From NCBI GenBank assembly GCA_902788575.1, contig CADAKY010000006.1, positions 62,001 through 126,000 on the forward strand: 64,000 bases of DNA, read 5' to 3'. This document shows, in pieces, positions 1 through 9,075 of this stretch (position 1 is its first letter; each line of letters opens with the position of its first letter). The position numbers and the translations under genes are program-made. Source of the DNA: an uncultured bacterium. Lineage in GTDB: Bacteria; Cyanobacteriota; Vampirovibrionia; Gastranaerophilales; Gastranaerophilaceae. The notes beneath the pieces were generated by a model. That model was not told the DNA's origin and did not search any database. It saw only the letters and a list, made by a program, of their open reading frames with translations.

Positions 1-555
1 TTTTTATTAACCGCAAAAAAACTTAAACGCCCGTATTATATTGTAATCGGGGATAGAGACGTCAGCAAACGTAAAGATTTAAGCAAAAAAGATTACGCAA
101 AATTTGTCCGTAGATACACAAAAAAATATAAAACCTCCACGCCAAACTACGTGTTTGAAAAAAAAGGTATAGTTTTTATAGTTGCAGACGGAGCAAAAGA
201 CGTTATTACATCAAAAATGGGATACTACAAAGATGATGTACTTGAATGGCTTGATGCAAACCTTGATTTGTACGCATCAAAACCTGTTATTATACTTCAG
301 CACTTTCCTATAGTTCCGCCATCAGAAAGAGAGTCCCATTATACATTCAAAGCTGATAAATATTTAGAACTTTTAACTAAACACAAGAACGTAAAAGCTG
401 TTGTATCAGGACATTTCGGGGTAAATAAAGAACAAGAAGTAAACGGAATCACGCATATTTCAACTGCACCGGCTCCGAGTTACAGAGTAATCGACATTTT
501 GGATTATGATACCGAAACACCTACCATTTGGGCAGAAGTTAAGAATGCAAAATAA
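1..555 (+). CDS. Metallophosphoesterase, C-terminal part (5' end outside window)
   Basis: The reading frame is open from base 1, so only the last 184 residues are visible. They carry metal-site motifs of calcineurin-like phosphoesterases: GDRD at visible residues 17-20 (the GNHD position, here with Arg for Asn), a His in LQHFP near residue 101, and GHFG near 137-140 in place of the usual GHxH. The last His of the family pattern is therefore not evident, and the substrate cannot be told. A 10-bp inverted repeat and then a terminator follow. The visible part shows no membrane segment. The family call rests on motif order only. Confidence 0.7.
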   Translation, partial: FLLTAKKLKRPYYIVIGDRDVSKRKDLSKKDYAKFVRRYTKKYKTSTPNYVFEKKGIVFIVADGAKDVITSKMGYYKDDVLEWLDANLDLYASKPVIILQHFPIVPPSERESHYTFKADKYLELLTKHKNVKAVVSGHFGVNKEQEVNGITHISTAPAPSYRVIDILDYDTETPTIWAEVKNAK

Positions 556-564
556 TACCCCTAA

Positions 565-591
565 AGTTTACGAATTTTGTTTTCGTAAACT
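565..591. repeat. Perfect 10-bp inverted repeat after the phosphoesterase gene
   Basis: AGTTTACGAA and TTCGTAAACT are separated by a 7-nt loop, starting 9 nt after the stop codon. No T-run follows, so it is not a classical terminator. It may protect the 3' end of the mRNA or act together with the terminator 50 nt further on. Confidence 0.5.
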
Positions 592-637
592 CTAAGAATA
601 TCAAGAAGGTTGTTGGTTGATATATTTTTGTTAAATT

Positions 638-666
638 AAAGCGGGCTAAAGGCAACCCGCTTTTAT
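638..666. terminator. Bidirectional rho-independent terminator
   Basis: AAAGCGGG and CCCGCTTT form an 8-bp stem with a T-rich tail on the plus strand and A/T-rich flanks on the other. It lies between two convergent genes and can serve both. Confidence 0.75.
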
Positions 667-681
667 ATATTATGGATGCAT

Positions 682-1440
682 TCAAATAATGTTTGCAATT
701 ATAAACGGAATCACTTTTGCCAGATGTGACAGCACATTTGTTGCTCCGCTATGTTTCTGTTCGTGTTTAAGTTTTTCAAAATCAAGATTTTCTCCGAAGT
801 CATACTTCTCTAAAATATCTCCAAAGCCTTCAACACTTTGTAATTCCGGAGATGAAAAATAATAGTCTCTGAGTGACAACTTCTTTTCCGGTTTAAACTC
901 GGGAGAAGACGCAATGTTATCACATAACATTGTTCTCAAATTCGGTTTTTTCCCGCTTTCCCAATGGTGTTCGGAATGAGCTCTGTGCACCTTTGATACA
1001 TAATCTCTCGGAAAACCGAGAACATATAAAACAAGTTTGTCCAAATCATGTGTTGTTACATCTTTATAATATGTTAAAAGATTCTGAATCTTTTTCATAT
1101 CAACACCGCGAGCAAGACTCCTTCTATATTTTTTCCCCAAAACCTCGTCAGCAATTTTTGCAAAAACGATCTTATGTTCAACCGTATGCTGAATATTATG
1201 AACGTAATCTCTTCCATACTGCCTTATGGCACTGAATATATTTTTGCTCTCTAAACCGTGAAGACCGGTCGCACTTTTCTCTGCAACCGGTCTTCTCACA
1301 AACTTATCCGCACTTTCACCCACTCTCTTCACAAGCACACTCTCGCGCCCGCGGAATTCTATGTCCCTCTTCTTATTGGGGAGATATACATTATTCACAT
1401 TTTGTTGGTGAAAGTAAATTTCCATAATACATTCTTGCAT
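682..1440 (-). CDS. Hypothetical protein with His-rich DUF5662-like core
   Basis: 252 residues with no confident assignment. The centre has a striking order of possible metal ligands: His 81, 85 and 89 in HNIQHTVEHK, then HDLDKL at 131-136, then HRAHSEHHW at 152-160. This order (H, HDLxK, HRxxSxHHW) resembles DUF5662-type proteins, which look like distant relatives of HD-fold phosphohydrolases; that link is recalled, not tested. The C-terminus is hydrophobic (about residues 241-252). It is the last gene of a three-gene minus-strand run with the 119-aa protein and the lipoprotein. The ATG at 1440 has no clear ribosome site; an ATG five codons later is possible. Confidence 0.6.
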   Translation of the reverse strand: MQECIMEIYFHQQNVNNVYLPNKKRDIEFRGRESVLVKRVGESADKFVRRPVAEKSATGLHGLESKNIFSAIRQYGRDYVHNIQHTVEHKIVFAKIADEVLGKKYRRSLARGVDMKKIQNLLTYYKDVTTHDLDKLVLYVLGFPRDYVSKVHRAHSEHHWESGKKPNLRTMLCDNIASSPEFKPEKKLSLRDYYFSSPELQSVEGFGDILEKYDFGENLDFEKLKHEQKHSGATNVLSHLAKVIPFIIANII

Positions 1441-1471
1441 AAACTAAAAAAAAATGCAAGTATCTTAACAA

Positions 1472-1831
1472 TTAAATATTTACGAACCTCAAAAATTCCT
1501 TCAAGAACCCCTTCATTCCTGACGTCCAAGGTTTTGCAACACCTTTATAAAAATCTTCATAATCTGCAATAATATTTCTCGGAAGCTCTTTTCCTTCAGA
1601 AAGATTCTGTGCAATAAACTCCAAATAATCATCCTGTTCTTCCCGAAATTCAATATCCCTGTACCTTATATCGGCATCCGCTTCATAATGAACAAGAGCA
1701 TGGTATGCACATTCTATATTTTTATCCATCGTATCCGGAAAAAGCGAAATAGCTTCTCTGACTGTCCTTCTCGAAGTCAGGACAGAAAAAATCAATCTTC
1801 CGACAAATTTTCTGTTATTTAAATCATCCAT
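1472..1831 (-). CDS. Hypothetical 119-aa protein
   Basis: No family recognised. The protein is highly charged and predicted helical, with ECAYHALVHYEADADIRYRD near residues 40-59, where two His and several acidic residues could bind a metal, and no signal peptide. It starts 3 nt after the lipoprotein stop and ends 31 nt before the His-rich gene, so the three are probably co-transcribed. Like its downstream neighbour it combines spaced His with acidic residues; whether they act together is a guess. Confidence 0.55.
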   Translation of the reverse strand: MDDLNNRKFVGRLIFSVLTSRRTVREAISLFPDTMDKNIECAYHALVHYEADADIRYRDIEFREEQDDYLEFIAQNLSEGKELPRNIIADYEDFYKGVAKPWTSGMKGFLKEFLRFVNI

Positions 1832-1834
1832 ATT

Positions 1835-2086
1835 TTAATAAGGATCCACTATCTTTATTTCAAAATTAAGGTTTTGAGGTCCTAAAGTGCCATTATAATT
1901 AAGCCTTGGACCTTCTGAAAGGTCTACAACATTTTTATCCTTTTGTTCAGTCTGAGGTTCAACATAACTCGCAAAACGGCGTTTTGACTGTATCATATTG
2001 GGCTTTTTTGATGTTTTTTGGGTACAGCCCGAAGATAATGCAGCGATAAAAGATAACATTAGGAAAAAAACGCAAATTTTTTTCAT
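1835..2086 (-). CDS. Small lipoprotein
   Basis: 83 residues. The N-terminus is a lipoprotein signal peptide: MKK, a hydrophobic stretch and the lipobox LSSGC with Cys at residue 21. The mature part is short, polar and Pro/Lys/Gln-rich, without a recognised domain. It heads a three-gene minus-strand run. A TATAAT box lies upstream at 2109-2114, and GAGG sits at normal Shine-Dalgarno distance before the ATG. The function is unknown; the envelope location follows from the lipobox. Confidence 0.7.
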   Translation of the reverse strand: MKKICVFFLMLSFIAALSSGCTQKTSKKPNMIQSKRRFASYVEPQTEQKDKNVVDLSEGPRLNYNGTLGPQNLNFEIKIVDPY

Positions 2087-2108
2087 ACTAAAGACCTCAT
2101 CTACATGA

Positions 2109-2183
2109 ATTATAACATTTTTTTTATAGATTTTATCCTACCGGAGAATGATTATTAAAAAATTTAAAGATTTTTGATATAAT
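2109..2183. promoter_or_regulatory. Divergent promoter region
   Basis: The 120-bp gap between divergent genes has a minus-strand TATAAT at 2109-2114 (TGTTATAAT, extended -10 form) for the lipoprotein operon and a plus-strand TATAAT at 2178-2183 for the methyltransferase gene. No clear -35 boxes were found. Confidence 0.5.
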
Positions 2184-2206
2184 TTTTTTGAAGAAAGCGG
2201 GAGTTA

Positions 2207-3736
2207 ATGGGAGAAAAAAATAAATACGGTCAATATATGACTCCAAATATAATTGCAGATTTTATGTGCACCCTTGTTGAGCATGATAAAACTGCTGTTT
2301 GTCTTGAACCCTCTGCAGGAAAAGGAATTTTTCTTTCTAAACTGGAAAAAGTCGGTTTTAGGAATATACTTGGTTTTGAAATTGATGAAACAATTATTAA
2401 TCCGAATTATAACATCAGAAATGAAAGTTTTGTTACATCAAATTTAACGCCAATATATGATGTAATAATAGGAAATCCGCCTTATATAAGATGGAAAAAT
2501 CTGGAAACCGACTTAAAAAAAGAACTGGAAAATTCAGTCTTGTGGAAAAATTACTGCAATTCTTTATGTGATTATTCTTCAATATTTATTCTAAAATCAG
2601 CATACCTGCTCAAAGAAAAAGGTGAACTTATTTTTATCACGCCTGACTATTGGTTCACAACTACCCACGCGAAAAATGTCAGAAATTATCTAATCGAAAA
2701 CGGTTACATAAAAGAAATTTATCATTTTAATGAAACGCCTATTTTTGACAAAGTTAAAGTGTCTTTTGTGATTTTTAAATATGTAAAAGATACCGCAAAA
2801 AATCCGAATATTTCCGTTACAAAATATCTTTCAAAGCAAAAAATCACAGAACAAGATTTAACGGAAATAAAAAACAAAACTTCTGCAGATGCTTCGTTTT
2901 TCGACATCCCGCAATTTAAAAAAGATGAAAAATGGATTCTCGTACCAAATAAAGATAAATCCGAAATAGAAAAATACGAAACCGCATGTAATACAAACAC
3001 TTTCGGAGATTTCTGCCGCATCGGAAACGGAATGGTAAGCGGTTTAGACAAAGCTTTTCAGATAAAAAACGAAAGCTTATTAAACGAAAAAGAAAATAAA
3101 AATTCCATTAATGTCCTAAAAGCAAAGGATTTAAATTCAATAAGTTTTGGGAAAACAACAAAATACATATTTTTAAAACAAGAAACAGATGAAAAAAATT
3201 TCCAATCCGAATATCCGAATTTCAGTGAACAATTAGCTGAATACAAAACAAAGCTGAAAAACAGATACAGCTACGGAAAAGACCTAAAATATTGGGAGTG
3301 GGCATTTCTGAGAAACTTTAACCTTTTCAAAACAGAGAAAGAACGCATCTTTTGCCCATGCAAGGAACGCATAACAAAAAGACAAAGATTCAGATTTTCG
3401 GTAGTTCCTCCGGAATATTTTCCGACACAGGATGTTACGGCACTTTTTAAAAAAGAAGAAACAAAAGAAGATATAAGATATATTGCGGCACTTTTAAACA
3501 GCAAATTTGTGTTTAAATGGCTTTCCAACAAAGGAACCAGAAAAGGTGATATTATCGAATTTTCAGAAAAGCCAATTTCATCAATTCCTTACAGGAAAAT
3601 AAATTTTTCAAACAAAAAAGAAGTTCAATTGCATGATAAAATTGTATCTCTGGTAAATAACTACAGCACATGCCATGAAGAAACAATATTCCAAAATATT
3701 GACGAGTGCTTTGAACAATTATTCATTATAAAATAA
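2207..3736 (+). CDS. N6-adenine DNA methyltransferase, TaqI/Eco57I type
   Basis: 509 residues. The order of motifs is that of gamma-class adenine methyltransferases such as M.TaqI: motif X KYGQYMTPNIIADFM at the start, motif I EPSAGKGIFL (SAM binding) near residues 30-39, and motif IV NPPY (catalytic, base flipping) near residue 90. The C-terminal half looks like a TaqI-type target-recognition domain, ending in LLNSKFVFKWLSNKGTR. It should methylate adenine in a specific DNA site. No restriction endonuclease gene is adjacent, and no PD-(D/E)XK motif was seen in the protein, so it seems an orphan methylase. Start ATG follows GCGGGAG; TATAAT lies at 2178. Confidence 0.85.
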   Translation: MGEKNKYGQYMTPNIIADFMCTLVEHDKTAVCLEPSAGKGIFLSKLEKVGFRNILGFEIDETIINPNYNIRNESFVTSNLTPIYDVIIGNPPYIRWKNLETDLKKELENSVLWKNYCNSLCDYSSIFILKSAYLLKEKGELIFITPDYWFTTTHAKNVRNYLIENGYIKEIYHFNETPIFDKVKVSFVIFKYVKDTAKNPNISVTKYLSKQKITEQDLTEIKNKTSADASFFDIPQFKKDEKWILVPNKDKSEIEKYETACNTNTFGDFCRIGNGMVSGLDKAFQIKNESLLNEKENKNSINVLKAKDLNSISFGKTTKYIFLKQETDEKNFQSEYPNFSEQLAEYKTKLKNRYSYGKDLKYWEWAFLRNFNLFKTEKERIFCPCKERITKRQRFRFSVVPPEYFPTQDVTALFKKEETKEDIRYIAALLNSKFVFKWLSNKGTRKGDIIEFSEKPISSIPYRKINFSNKKEVQLHDKIVSLVNNYSTCHEETIFQNIDECFEQLFIIK

Positions 3737-3758
3737 AAAATTTATAATATTATATTTT

Positions 3759-5522
3759 CTAAGACAACTTTCTTATCATTTCGTGGGCTTCTTCGTCATC
3801 AGGGAAGATTTCTACAACTTTATCCAAAATTTCCAATGCTTTATCATTATCTTTCATTTTTGCATAACACCTTGCAAGACTCATTAGAACAGAAACATTT
3901 TGCGGGTGTTTTGTTAAAAGATTGTTGAAAATATTTACAGCCTGAGGATATTCACCCAGCTCATAATAAGTAAGAGCAAGTGTATTTTGTGTTTCGACAT
4001 CCGGATTCTGTTCAACAGATTTTATTAAGTATCTTTTTGCTTCTTCAAATTCTTTACGGGCATAAAGAATTCTTCCTGCACAGAACAAAATATATTCATG
4101 ATGATGATTTATTTTTAAAGCCTTCATAATATATTCCTTTGAAGCATCGAGCTGATTCAGAATAAGCTTATTAAGCGCCATAAAAGTTAATGCCAAAATA
4201 TTATCCGGCTCTATATCAAGTGCCTCCTGATAATATCTCTCTGCATCATTATTTTTTGAAACAGAATAAAGAAAATTCCCGTATTCAAAAATTATCTCAA
4301 AGTCGTTTGGCGCAAGCTTCATTGCCGTCTTAAACTCATCCTCTGCATAATCAAAAAGACGTTTGTTAAGATATATTATCCCCAAATCTTTATGAGCTTT
4401 TGCAATATCCGGATTCATTTTTATAACTTTTTTAAGCATTTTTTCCGCTGTATCAGTATCACACAAATTTGAAGATAAAATCGCATATTGGTGAATAATT
4501 TCTGCAGTCGGGCTATTCTTCAGTAAAATATTGTCATAAATCTCTTTTGCCTTACTTAACTGATTAACTCTTATATATAAACTTGCCAGCTTCTGCGCCG
4601 GAGGAAGAAATTTTTGGTTTAAATAAACCATACCCTCAAGCATCTTTATTGCAGTCTGCAAATCTCCCATTGCTTCATAACAAGTGACAAGATTGTATTT
4701 ATAATTGTCTTTTTCCGGATGAAAAACCAAAAGTTTTTTATAAATGTCAGCCGCTTCCTCAAAACGTTCCATTTTCACCAGAGACATTCCAAGCGCAACC
4801 TTGAAACTTTCGTCCTCTTCATCAAGTTCAACAGCTTTTTTCAAATATTCAACAGCCTTTTCATGATTATGCTGGATTTGATATGCCGAACCGATATTAA
4901 AATATCCCATAGGATTTTCCTTATTCAGTTCAAGCGATTTTTCATAACATTTGATAGCCTTTTCTATGTTTGAAGTCGCCATATAAGCAGTTCCGAGGCT
5001 GTTATATATACCAACATTGTCAGGAGATTTCTCCAAAGCCCGCTCAAAAGGTTCTATACTTTTTTCAAACTCTTTAAGCTTCATATAAGAAGTACCTATT
5101 ACAAAATCATAAAGATAATTATCCGGATCAATAATATTTGCCCTAGCCGCAATCGATACAGCGTCAGAAGGCTGATTCAATTTTAATAAAACGACACACA
5201 AACTTTGATAAGCTTCCGTGTATTCAGGACGAAGGTCTATGACTTTTATATACGCATTCTTTGCGGAAATGAAATCAGCAAGCTGATTATAACAATTTGC
5301 AAGATAAAACCATGCCGTTGCATCCTGCGGAAGCTGTTTTACAACAGTTTCAAAATAATTTCTTGCGGTAAACCACTTTTCAAGATTAACATCAATAAGC
5401 CCTGCAAGCTTTACCAGCTCTATATTATCCGGTTCTGCCTGAAGAGCCGGTTCTATAAGCTTTGCGGCTTCATCAAATTCTTTATTTCCGACCAATTCGT
5501 TTATACTGTCTATATCTGCCAT
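3759..5522 (-). CDS. Large TPR-repeat protein
   Basis: 587 residues made almost wholly of tandem 34-residue tetratricopeptide repeats, about 16 of them, with repeated patterns such as AWFYLANCYNQLADFISAKN and GYFNIGSAYQIQHNHEKAVE. There is no signal peptide or membrane segment, so it is probably a cytoplasmic scaffold for protein contacts. It starts 32 nt after the sigma-factor gene, on the same strand and behind its own ribosome site (GAGGAAG), so co-transcription with sigma factor and rlmB is likely. The partner is unknown. Confidence 0.85.
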   Translation of the reverse strand: MADIDSINELVGNKEFDEAAKLIEPALQAEPDNIELVKLAGLIDVNLEKWFTARNYFETVVKQLPQDATAWFYLANCYNQLADFISAKNAYIKVIDLRPEYTEAYQSLCVVLLKLNQPSDAVSIAARANIIDPDNYLYDFVIGTSYMKLKEFEKSIEPFERALEKSPDNVGIYNSLGTAYMATSNIEKAIKCYEKSLELNKENPMGYFNIGSAYQIQHNHEKAVEYLKKAVELDEEDESFKVALGMSLVKMERFEEAADIYKKLLVFHPEKDNYKYNLVTCYEAMGDLQTAIKMLEGMVYLNQKFLPPAQKLASLYIRVNQLSKAKEIYDNILLKNSPTAEIIHQYAILSSNLCDTDTAEKMLKKVIKMNPDIAKAHKDLGIIYLNKRLFDYAEDEFKTAMKLAPNDFEIIFEYGNFLYSVSKNNDAERYYQEALDIEPDNILALTFMALNKLILNQLDASKEYIMKALKINHHHEYILFCAGRILYARKEFEEAKRYLIKSVEQNPDVETQNTLALTYYELGEYPQAVNIFNNLLTKHPQNVSVLMSLARCYAKMKDNDKALEILDKVVEIFPDDEEAHEMIRKLS

Positions 5523-5554
5523 TTCTTCCTCTGTACTTCCGTTTTTGCCGATTA

Positions 5555-6556
5555 TTATCCGCCAAAATAGTTCTTTAATCCTGATGTTAAATTTTTATTT
5601 TTACAGAGCTTTTTAAGTTTTGAAATAGCTCTGTTTTCTATCTGTCGGATTCTTTCTCTTGAAACACCATAAATTGAACCTATTTCATCAAGCGTTTTTT
5701 TGTTGCCGTCATTATTTAAACCAAACCTCAAAATCAAAACATCACGCTCTTTTTGGCTCAATTGTTCAAGCATAGATTTAATATCATCAATCATGCTTTC
5801 CTGCGAAACCATATTATCCGGCGCAATTGTTGATTCATCAACAATATAATCAATAATCTTATTAGAATCGTCCTTTTGACCGGTCGGAGTATCAATACTT
5901 ATTGTAGATTGAGTTGATTTGATGATAGAAGTCAATTTTGAAACCGAAATATTCATCTCATCAGCAATTTCCTGTTTATTAGGAATTCTTCCGAGTTTTG
6001 TCGTCAAATCCATTGTAGCTTTTTTGATTTTATTAATTGATTCAATAAGGTGAATCGGAAGTCTTATAATTCTTGCCTTGTCCGCAATTGCTCTTGTTAT
6101 AGACTGCTGAATCCACCAGGTCGCATAAGTCGAAAATTTGTACCCTTTTGTGTAATCAAATTTTTCTGTTGCCTTAATCAGCCCCATATTACCTTCCTGA
6201 ATCAAATCTAAGAAGGAAAGCCCTCTGCCTATATATTTTTTTGCAATGCTGACAACCAGTCTCAAATTTGCATTAATCAATACTTTTCTTGCAATTTCAC
6301 TTTGAGTTTCATATATTTTCTTTGCAACTTCCAATTCTTCTTCTGCCGAAAGAAGCGGAATTTTACCTATCTGCTGAAGATAAATCCTTACCGAATCATC
6401 AGAATTTACTGAGTTTAAACTTTCTTGAGTTTTAGGCTCTTCAATTTCTATGGATTCGTCATCTTCATCATCCATTGTCTCAATATTATTGAAATCAACA
6501 CCTTCATCTGAAATATCATCTGCCATTATGTTTAATGTATCGCTCTTTTTTGACAT
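5555..6556 (-). CDS. rpoD: RNA polymerase sigma-70 factor, RpoD/SigA type
   Basis: 333 residues. After an acidic N-terminus of about 50 residues come region 1.2 ([20 protein letters not shown]), region 2 with [21 protein letters not shown] and the -10-reading helix [17 protein letters not shown], region 3, and region 4 with [14 protein letters not shown] and the helix-turn-helix [14 protein letters not shown]. This is the full layout of a group 1 or 2 sigma factor. It is short, with no long region 1.1, as in many cyanobacterial-type sigma factors, and could be a group 2 paralogue. The many TATAAT boxes in this window match what such a factor reads. A strong AAGGAGA ribosome site precedes the ATG. 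Confidence 0.9.
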   Translation of the reverse strand: MSKKSDTLNIMADDISDEGVDFNNIETMDDEDDESIEIEEPKTQESLNSVNSDDSVRIYLQQIGKIPLLSAEEELEVAKKIYETQSEIARKVLINANLRLVVSIAKKYIGRGLSFLDLIQEGNMGLIKATEKFDYTKGYKFSTYATWWIQQSITRAIADKARIIRLPIHLIESINKIKKATMDLTTKLGRIPNKQEIADEMNISVSKLTSIIKSTQSTISIDTPTGQKDDSNKIIDYIVDESTIAPDNMVSQESMIDDIKSMLEQLSQKERDVLILRFGLNNDGNKKTLDEIGSIYGVSRERIRQIENRAISKLKKLCKNKNLTSGLKNYFGG

Positions 6557-6577
6557 ATTCTCTCCTTAATTTCGGAT

Positions 6578-7342
6578 TTATTTTTTTAATTCTCTCTGTC
6601 TTACACTTTCAAACAAAATAACTGCTGCTGCATTTGAAACATTTAAAGAATTGAACTTCGTCAGCATCGGAATTTTAACTCTGAAGTCTGAAAGCTTTAG
6701 CAATGATTTTGAAATACCCGCATGCTCTGCACCCATTATTAAGGCAAAATTCATGTCTGTATAATCAATATCATAATAATTTTTGTCTGAATGATGGTCA
6801 GAAGCAATTACCCACCAGTTCTGTTCTTTTAGCTTTTGTATCGCATTTACAAGGCTGTTTGTTTTTATTACGGAAATATGATTTATTGCTCCTGCACTCG
6901 TTTTTTCCACTGTTGAATTAATAAGAACTCCCCGCCTTGACGGTAATATTATACCCTTTATACCGGCACAAACGCAAGAACGAATTATTGCACCTACATT
7001 ATGAGAATCCTCTACACCGTCTAAAATTACAACAGGCGCATATTTTTCCCGATTCTCCAAAATGAAATCCTCAAGCTCTGTATACTTTACAGGAGAAATC
7101 AAAGCTATAATCCCCTGATGGCGGCCTTCCGGTTCAATAGAATTTAATTTTTCTTTTGCAACGAACTGAAATACTATTCCCTGCTTTTGCGCCAGTTTCT
7201 TTATGCGCTCAATTTTTTCATCAGAACGGGAACTGTTTGCAATAAGAATTTTATTAAATTCTCTTTCTCCTGCTTCAAGAGCTTCGATTACAGCATTTTT
7301 TCCAAAAATTACAGTCTTTTCATCATTTTTTTGATTAATCAT
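6578..7342 (-). CDS. rlmB: TrmH/SpoU-family 23S rRNA 2'-O-ribose methyltransferase (RlmB-like)
   Basis: 254 residues. The N-terminal part is the RNA-binding substrate domain (FGKNAVIEALEAGEREFNKILI, with GRHQGIIALI near residues 92-101). The C-terminal part is the knotted SPOUT fold with motif 1 VILDGVEDSHNVGAIIRSC, motif 2 IMGAEHAGIS and motif 3 IPMLTKFNSLNVSNAAAVIL. The family methylates a guanosine ribose in 23S rRNA. RlmB is the best match; a tRNA-targeting relative cannot be excluded. It lies 21 nt upstream of the sigma gene on the same strand. Confidence 0.88.
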   Translation of the reverse strand: MINQKNDEKTVIFGKNAVIEALEAGEREFNKILIANSSRSDEKIERIKKLAQKQGIVFQFVAKEKLNSIEPEGRHQGIIALISPVKYTELEDFILENREKYAPVVILDGVEDSHNVGAIIRSCVCAGIKGIILPSRRGVLINSTVEKTSAGAINHISVIKTNSLVNAIQKLKEQNWWVIASDHHSDKNYYDIDYTDMNFALIMGAEHAGISKSLLKLSDFRVKIPMLTKFNSLNVSNAAAVILFESVRQRELKK

Positions 7343-7414
7343 AATTCATCTGTTTATAGTGTGTACAAATTTTAAGTTTTATTGTACAATAAAAAAAAAT
7401 AGGAAGAAATTATA

Positions 7415-9055
7415 ATGAATTTATTTAAGAAGAGCACAATAGTAGGCGTATCTGTAACACCTGAAAGAGGCTTGGAAGTTGCAGAAATAGATTTTGAATC
7501 AAAAACAGTACTTAAATATGGTTCTAAACCGTTAGATTATAACGTAAACTCCAGACAAATTGCAGATTTGGATATATTTAAAGAAACATTGCAGGATTTA
7601 TTTACTGAACTTGAAATAAATAAAAATGCTCAGGTTGTTTTAAATATACCGGCAGTAACATTTAGAATTGACGAATATCCGGCAATGATGGATGAAGTAG
7701 AAACATCCAATGCTGTCAGTGAATCATTAATGTCAAATCCTATTTTCGCAAACGAAGAACCATGTTTTTCTGCAGCAAAACTACCCGGTTCATCAATTCA
7801 ATTCAACAGAATTGCCTGTACTGCTGCGCAATATAACGTAATATACGAAATTGTTCGTTCAATAAAAGATATAGGACACAAAGTTTATGCCATTGATTCT
7901 TCAGTCAGTTCTGTATTCAATGCATTAAATTACGTCGGAAGATTAAGCAACATTGAACCGGAAACATCATGGGTATTGATGATTGTCGATAATTGCACAA
8001 CAAGAGTTATTCCTATGATTGGCTATAGTGCTGTTGATGTTTTTGAAGAAAAAATCTCTATCGGTGAGGTTTTAGGCGACTCTGAAAATTATGCTACAGT
8101 ATTAAGCACAGTTCAACCGATATTGAAAACAACACCATCTAAATATCTATATGTTGTTTCAACTACAAACTTAATCAGTGCAGAAATACTTGCAGGAAGA
8201 TTGCAGTACGGCGCACCTATTATTCATCAGGAAGCAAATGTCTATTCAAAAGAAGCTTTTATAGACCTTGCGCCGTATTTGGATCCTGATATTGCTAAAA
8301 ATGTTTCATTAGAGGTTATTGGTGCGGCAATAAGACGCGAAATAGAACCTTATAAGTCCGTAAACTTAAATTTATATAACAGTTCGCTGGGGGATTTATA
8401 CTTTGAAGATCAACCGCCGCAATTTAAATTATTCGGTCGTACAATAATTCTTACACCGGAATTTCTGGTTAAATTATTTATTACGCTGGCAATAATAGTA
8501 TTCATAATAACTATACCTGCATATATAATGCTGTCCAATTCAGTAAATTCCAAAAACAATGAAAAAGAAGATTTAAATAATCAGATAGCAATTATTGATA
8601 AATTTTTGGCTGACAACAAAGATATCTCATCAAACACATTTGATGAAGGAGACGAAATCAAAACAGGTATACTCCATAACAAAGGTGTTTATTCATATTA
8701 CACAATTGTCGGAACAGAAATTCCGAAAAAATTATGGCTTACACATTTGAAACTTGGCGACAAAGTTACTATTGAAGGTCAGGCAGATAATTTGGAAAGT
8801 ATTTACAGTTTCTACAGAAGCATAAAAGACTATGATCAAGATTCCGGAATAAAACTTCAAAAACTTGGTCTTGCATCAAAAAGCAGAAATAATACCTTAG
8901 ACAACGACGGTAATTTTGATACAGAGTCTGTATTAAATTCTTTAAATGCAGATTTTTATGAATTCAGAATTTCTAATGAACCTGAAGTTGCTCCGCAAGA
9001 CTTAAATAAAGAAGGAGATGCGGGAGCATTACCGGAAATTACACCTACAAATTAG
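7415..9055 (+). CDS. Type IV pilus assembly protein, PilM-PilN-like fusion
   Basis: 546 residues. Residues 1 to about 340 look like the actin-like PilM domain (GVSVTPERGLEVAEIDFE at the start, GAAIRREI before the linker). One membrane helix follows at about 350-375. The rest looks like periplasmic PilN, with a coiled stretch and then KLWLTHLKLGDKVTIEGQA, the ferredoxin-like PilN/PilO fold signature. In most bacteria PilM and PilN are separate proteins that bind each other, so a fusion is a sensible joining of partners. PilO follows after 20 nt. AGGAAG precedes the ATG. The window has no pilQ, pilB or pilC. Confidence 0.75.
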   Translation: MNLFKKSTIVGVSVTPERGLEVAEIDFESKTVLKYGSKPLDYNVNSRQIADLDIFKETLQDLFTELEINKNAQVVLNIPAVTFRIDEYPAMMDEVETSNAVSESLMSNPIFANEEPCFSAAKLPGSSIQFNRIACTAAQYNVIYEIVRSIKDIGHKVYAIDSSVSSVFNALNYVGRLSNIEPETSWVLMIVDNCTTRVIPMIGYSAVDVFEEKISIGEVLGDSENYATVLSTVQPILKTTPSKYLYVVSTTNLISAEILAGRLQYGAPIIHQEANVYSKEAFIDLAPYLDPDIAKNVSLEVIGAAIRREIEPYKSVNLNLYNSSLGDLYFEDQPPQFKLFGRTIILTPEFLVKLFITLAIIVFIITIPAYIMLSNSVNSKNNEKEDLNNQIAIIDKFLADNKDISSNTFDEGDEIKTGILHNKGVYSYYTIVGTEIPKKLWLTHLKLGDKVTIEGQADNLESIYSFYRSIKDYDQDSGIKLQKLGLASKSRNNTLDNDGNFDTESVLNSLNADFYEFRISNEPEVAPQDLNKEGDAGALPEITPTN

Positions 9056-9075
9056 AGTAAAGGCAGATAACAAAT

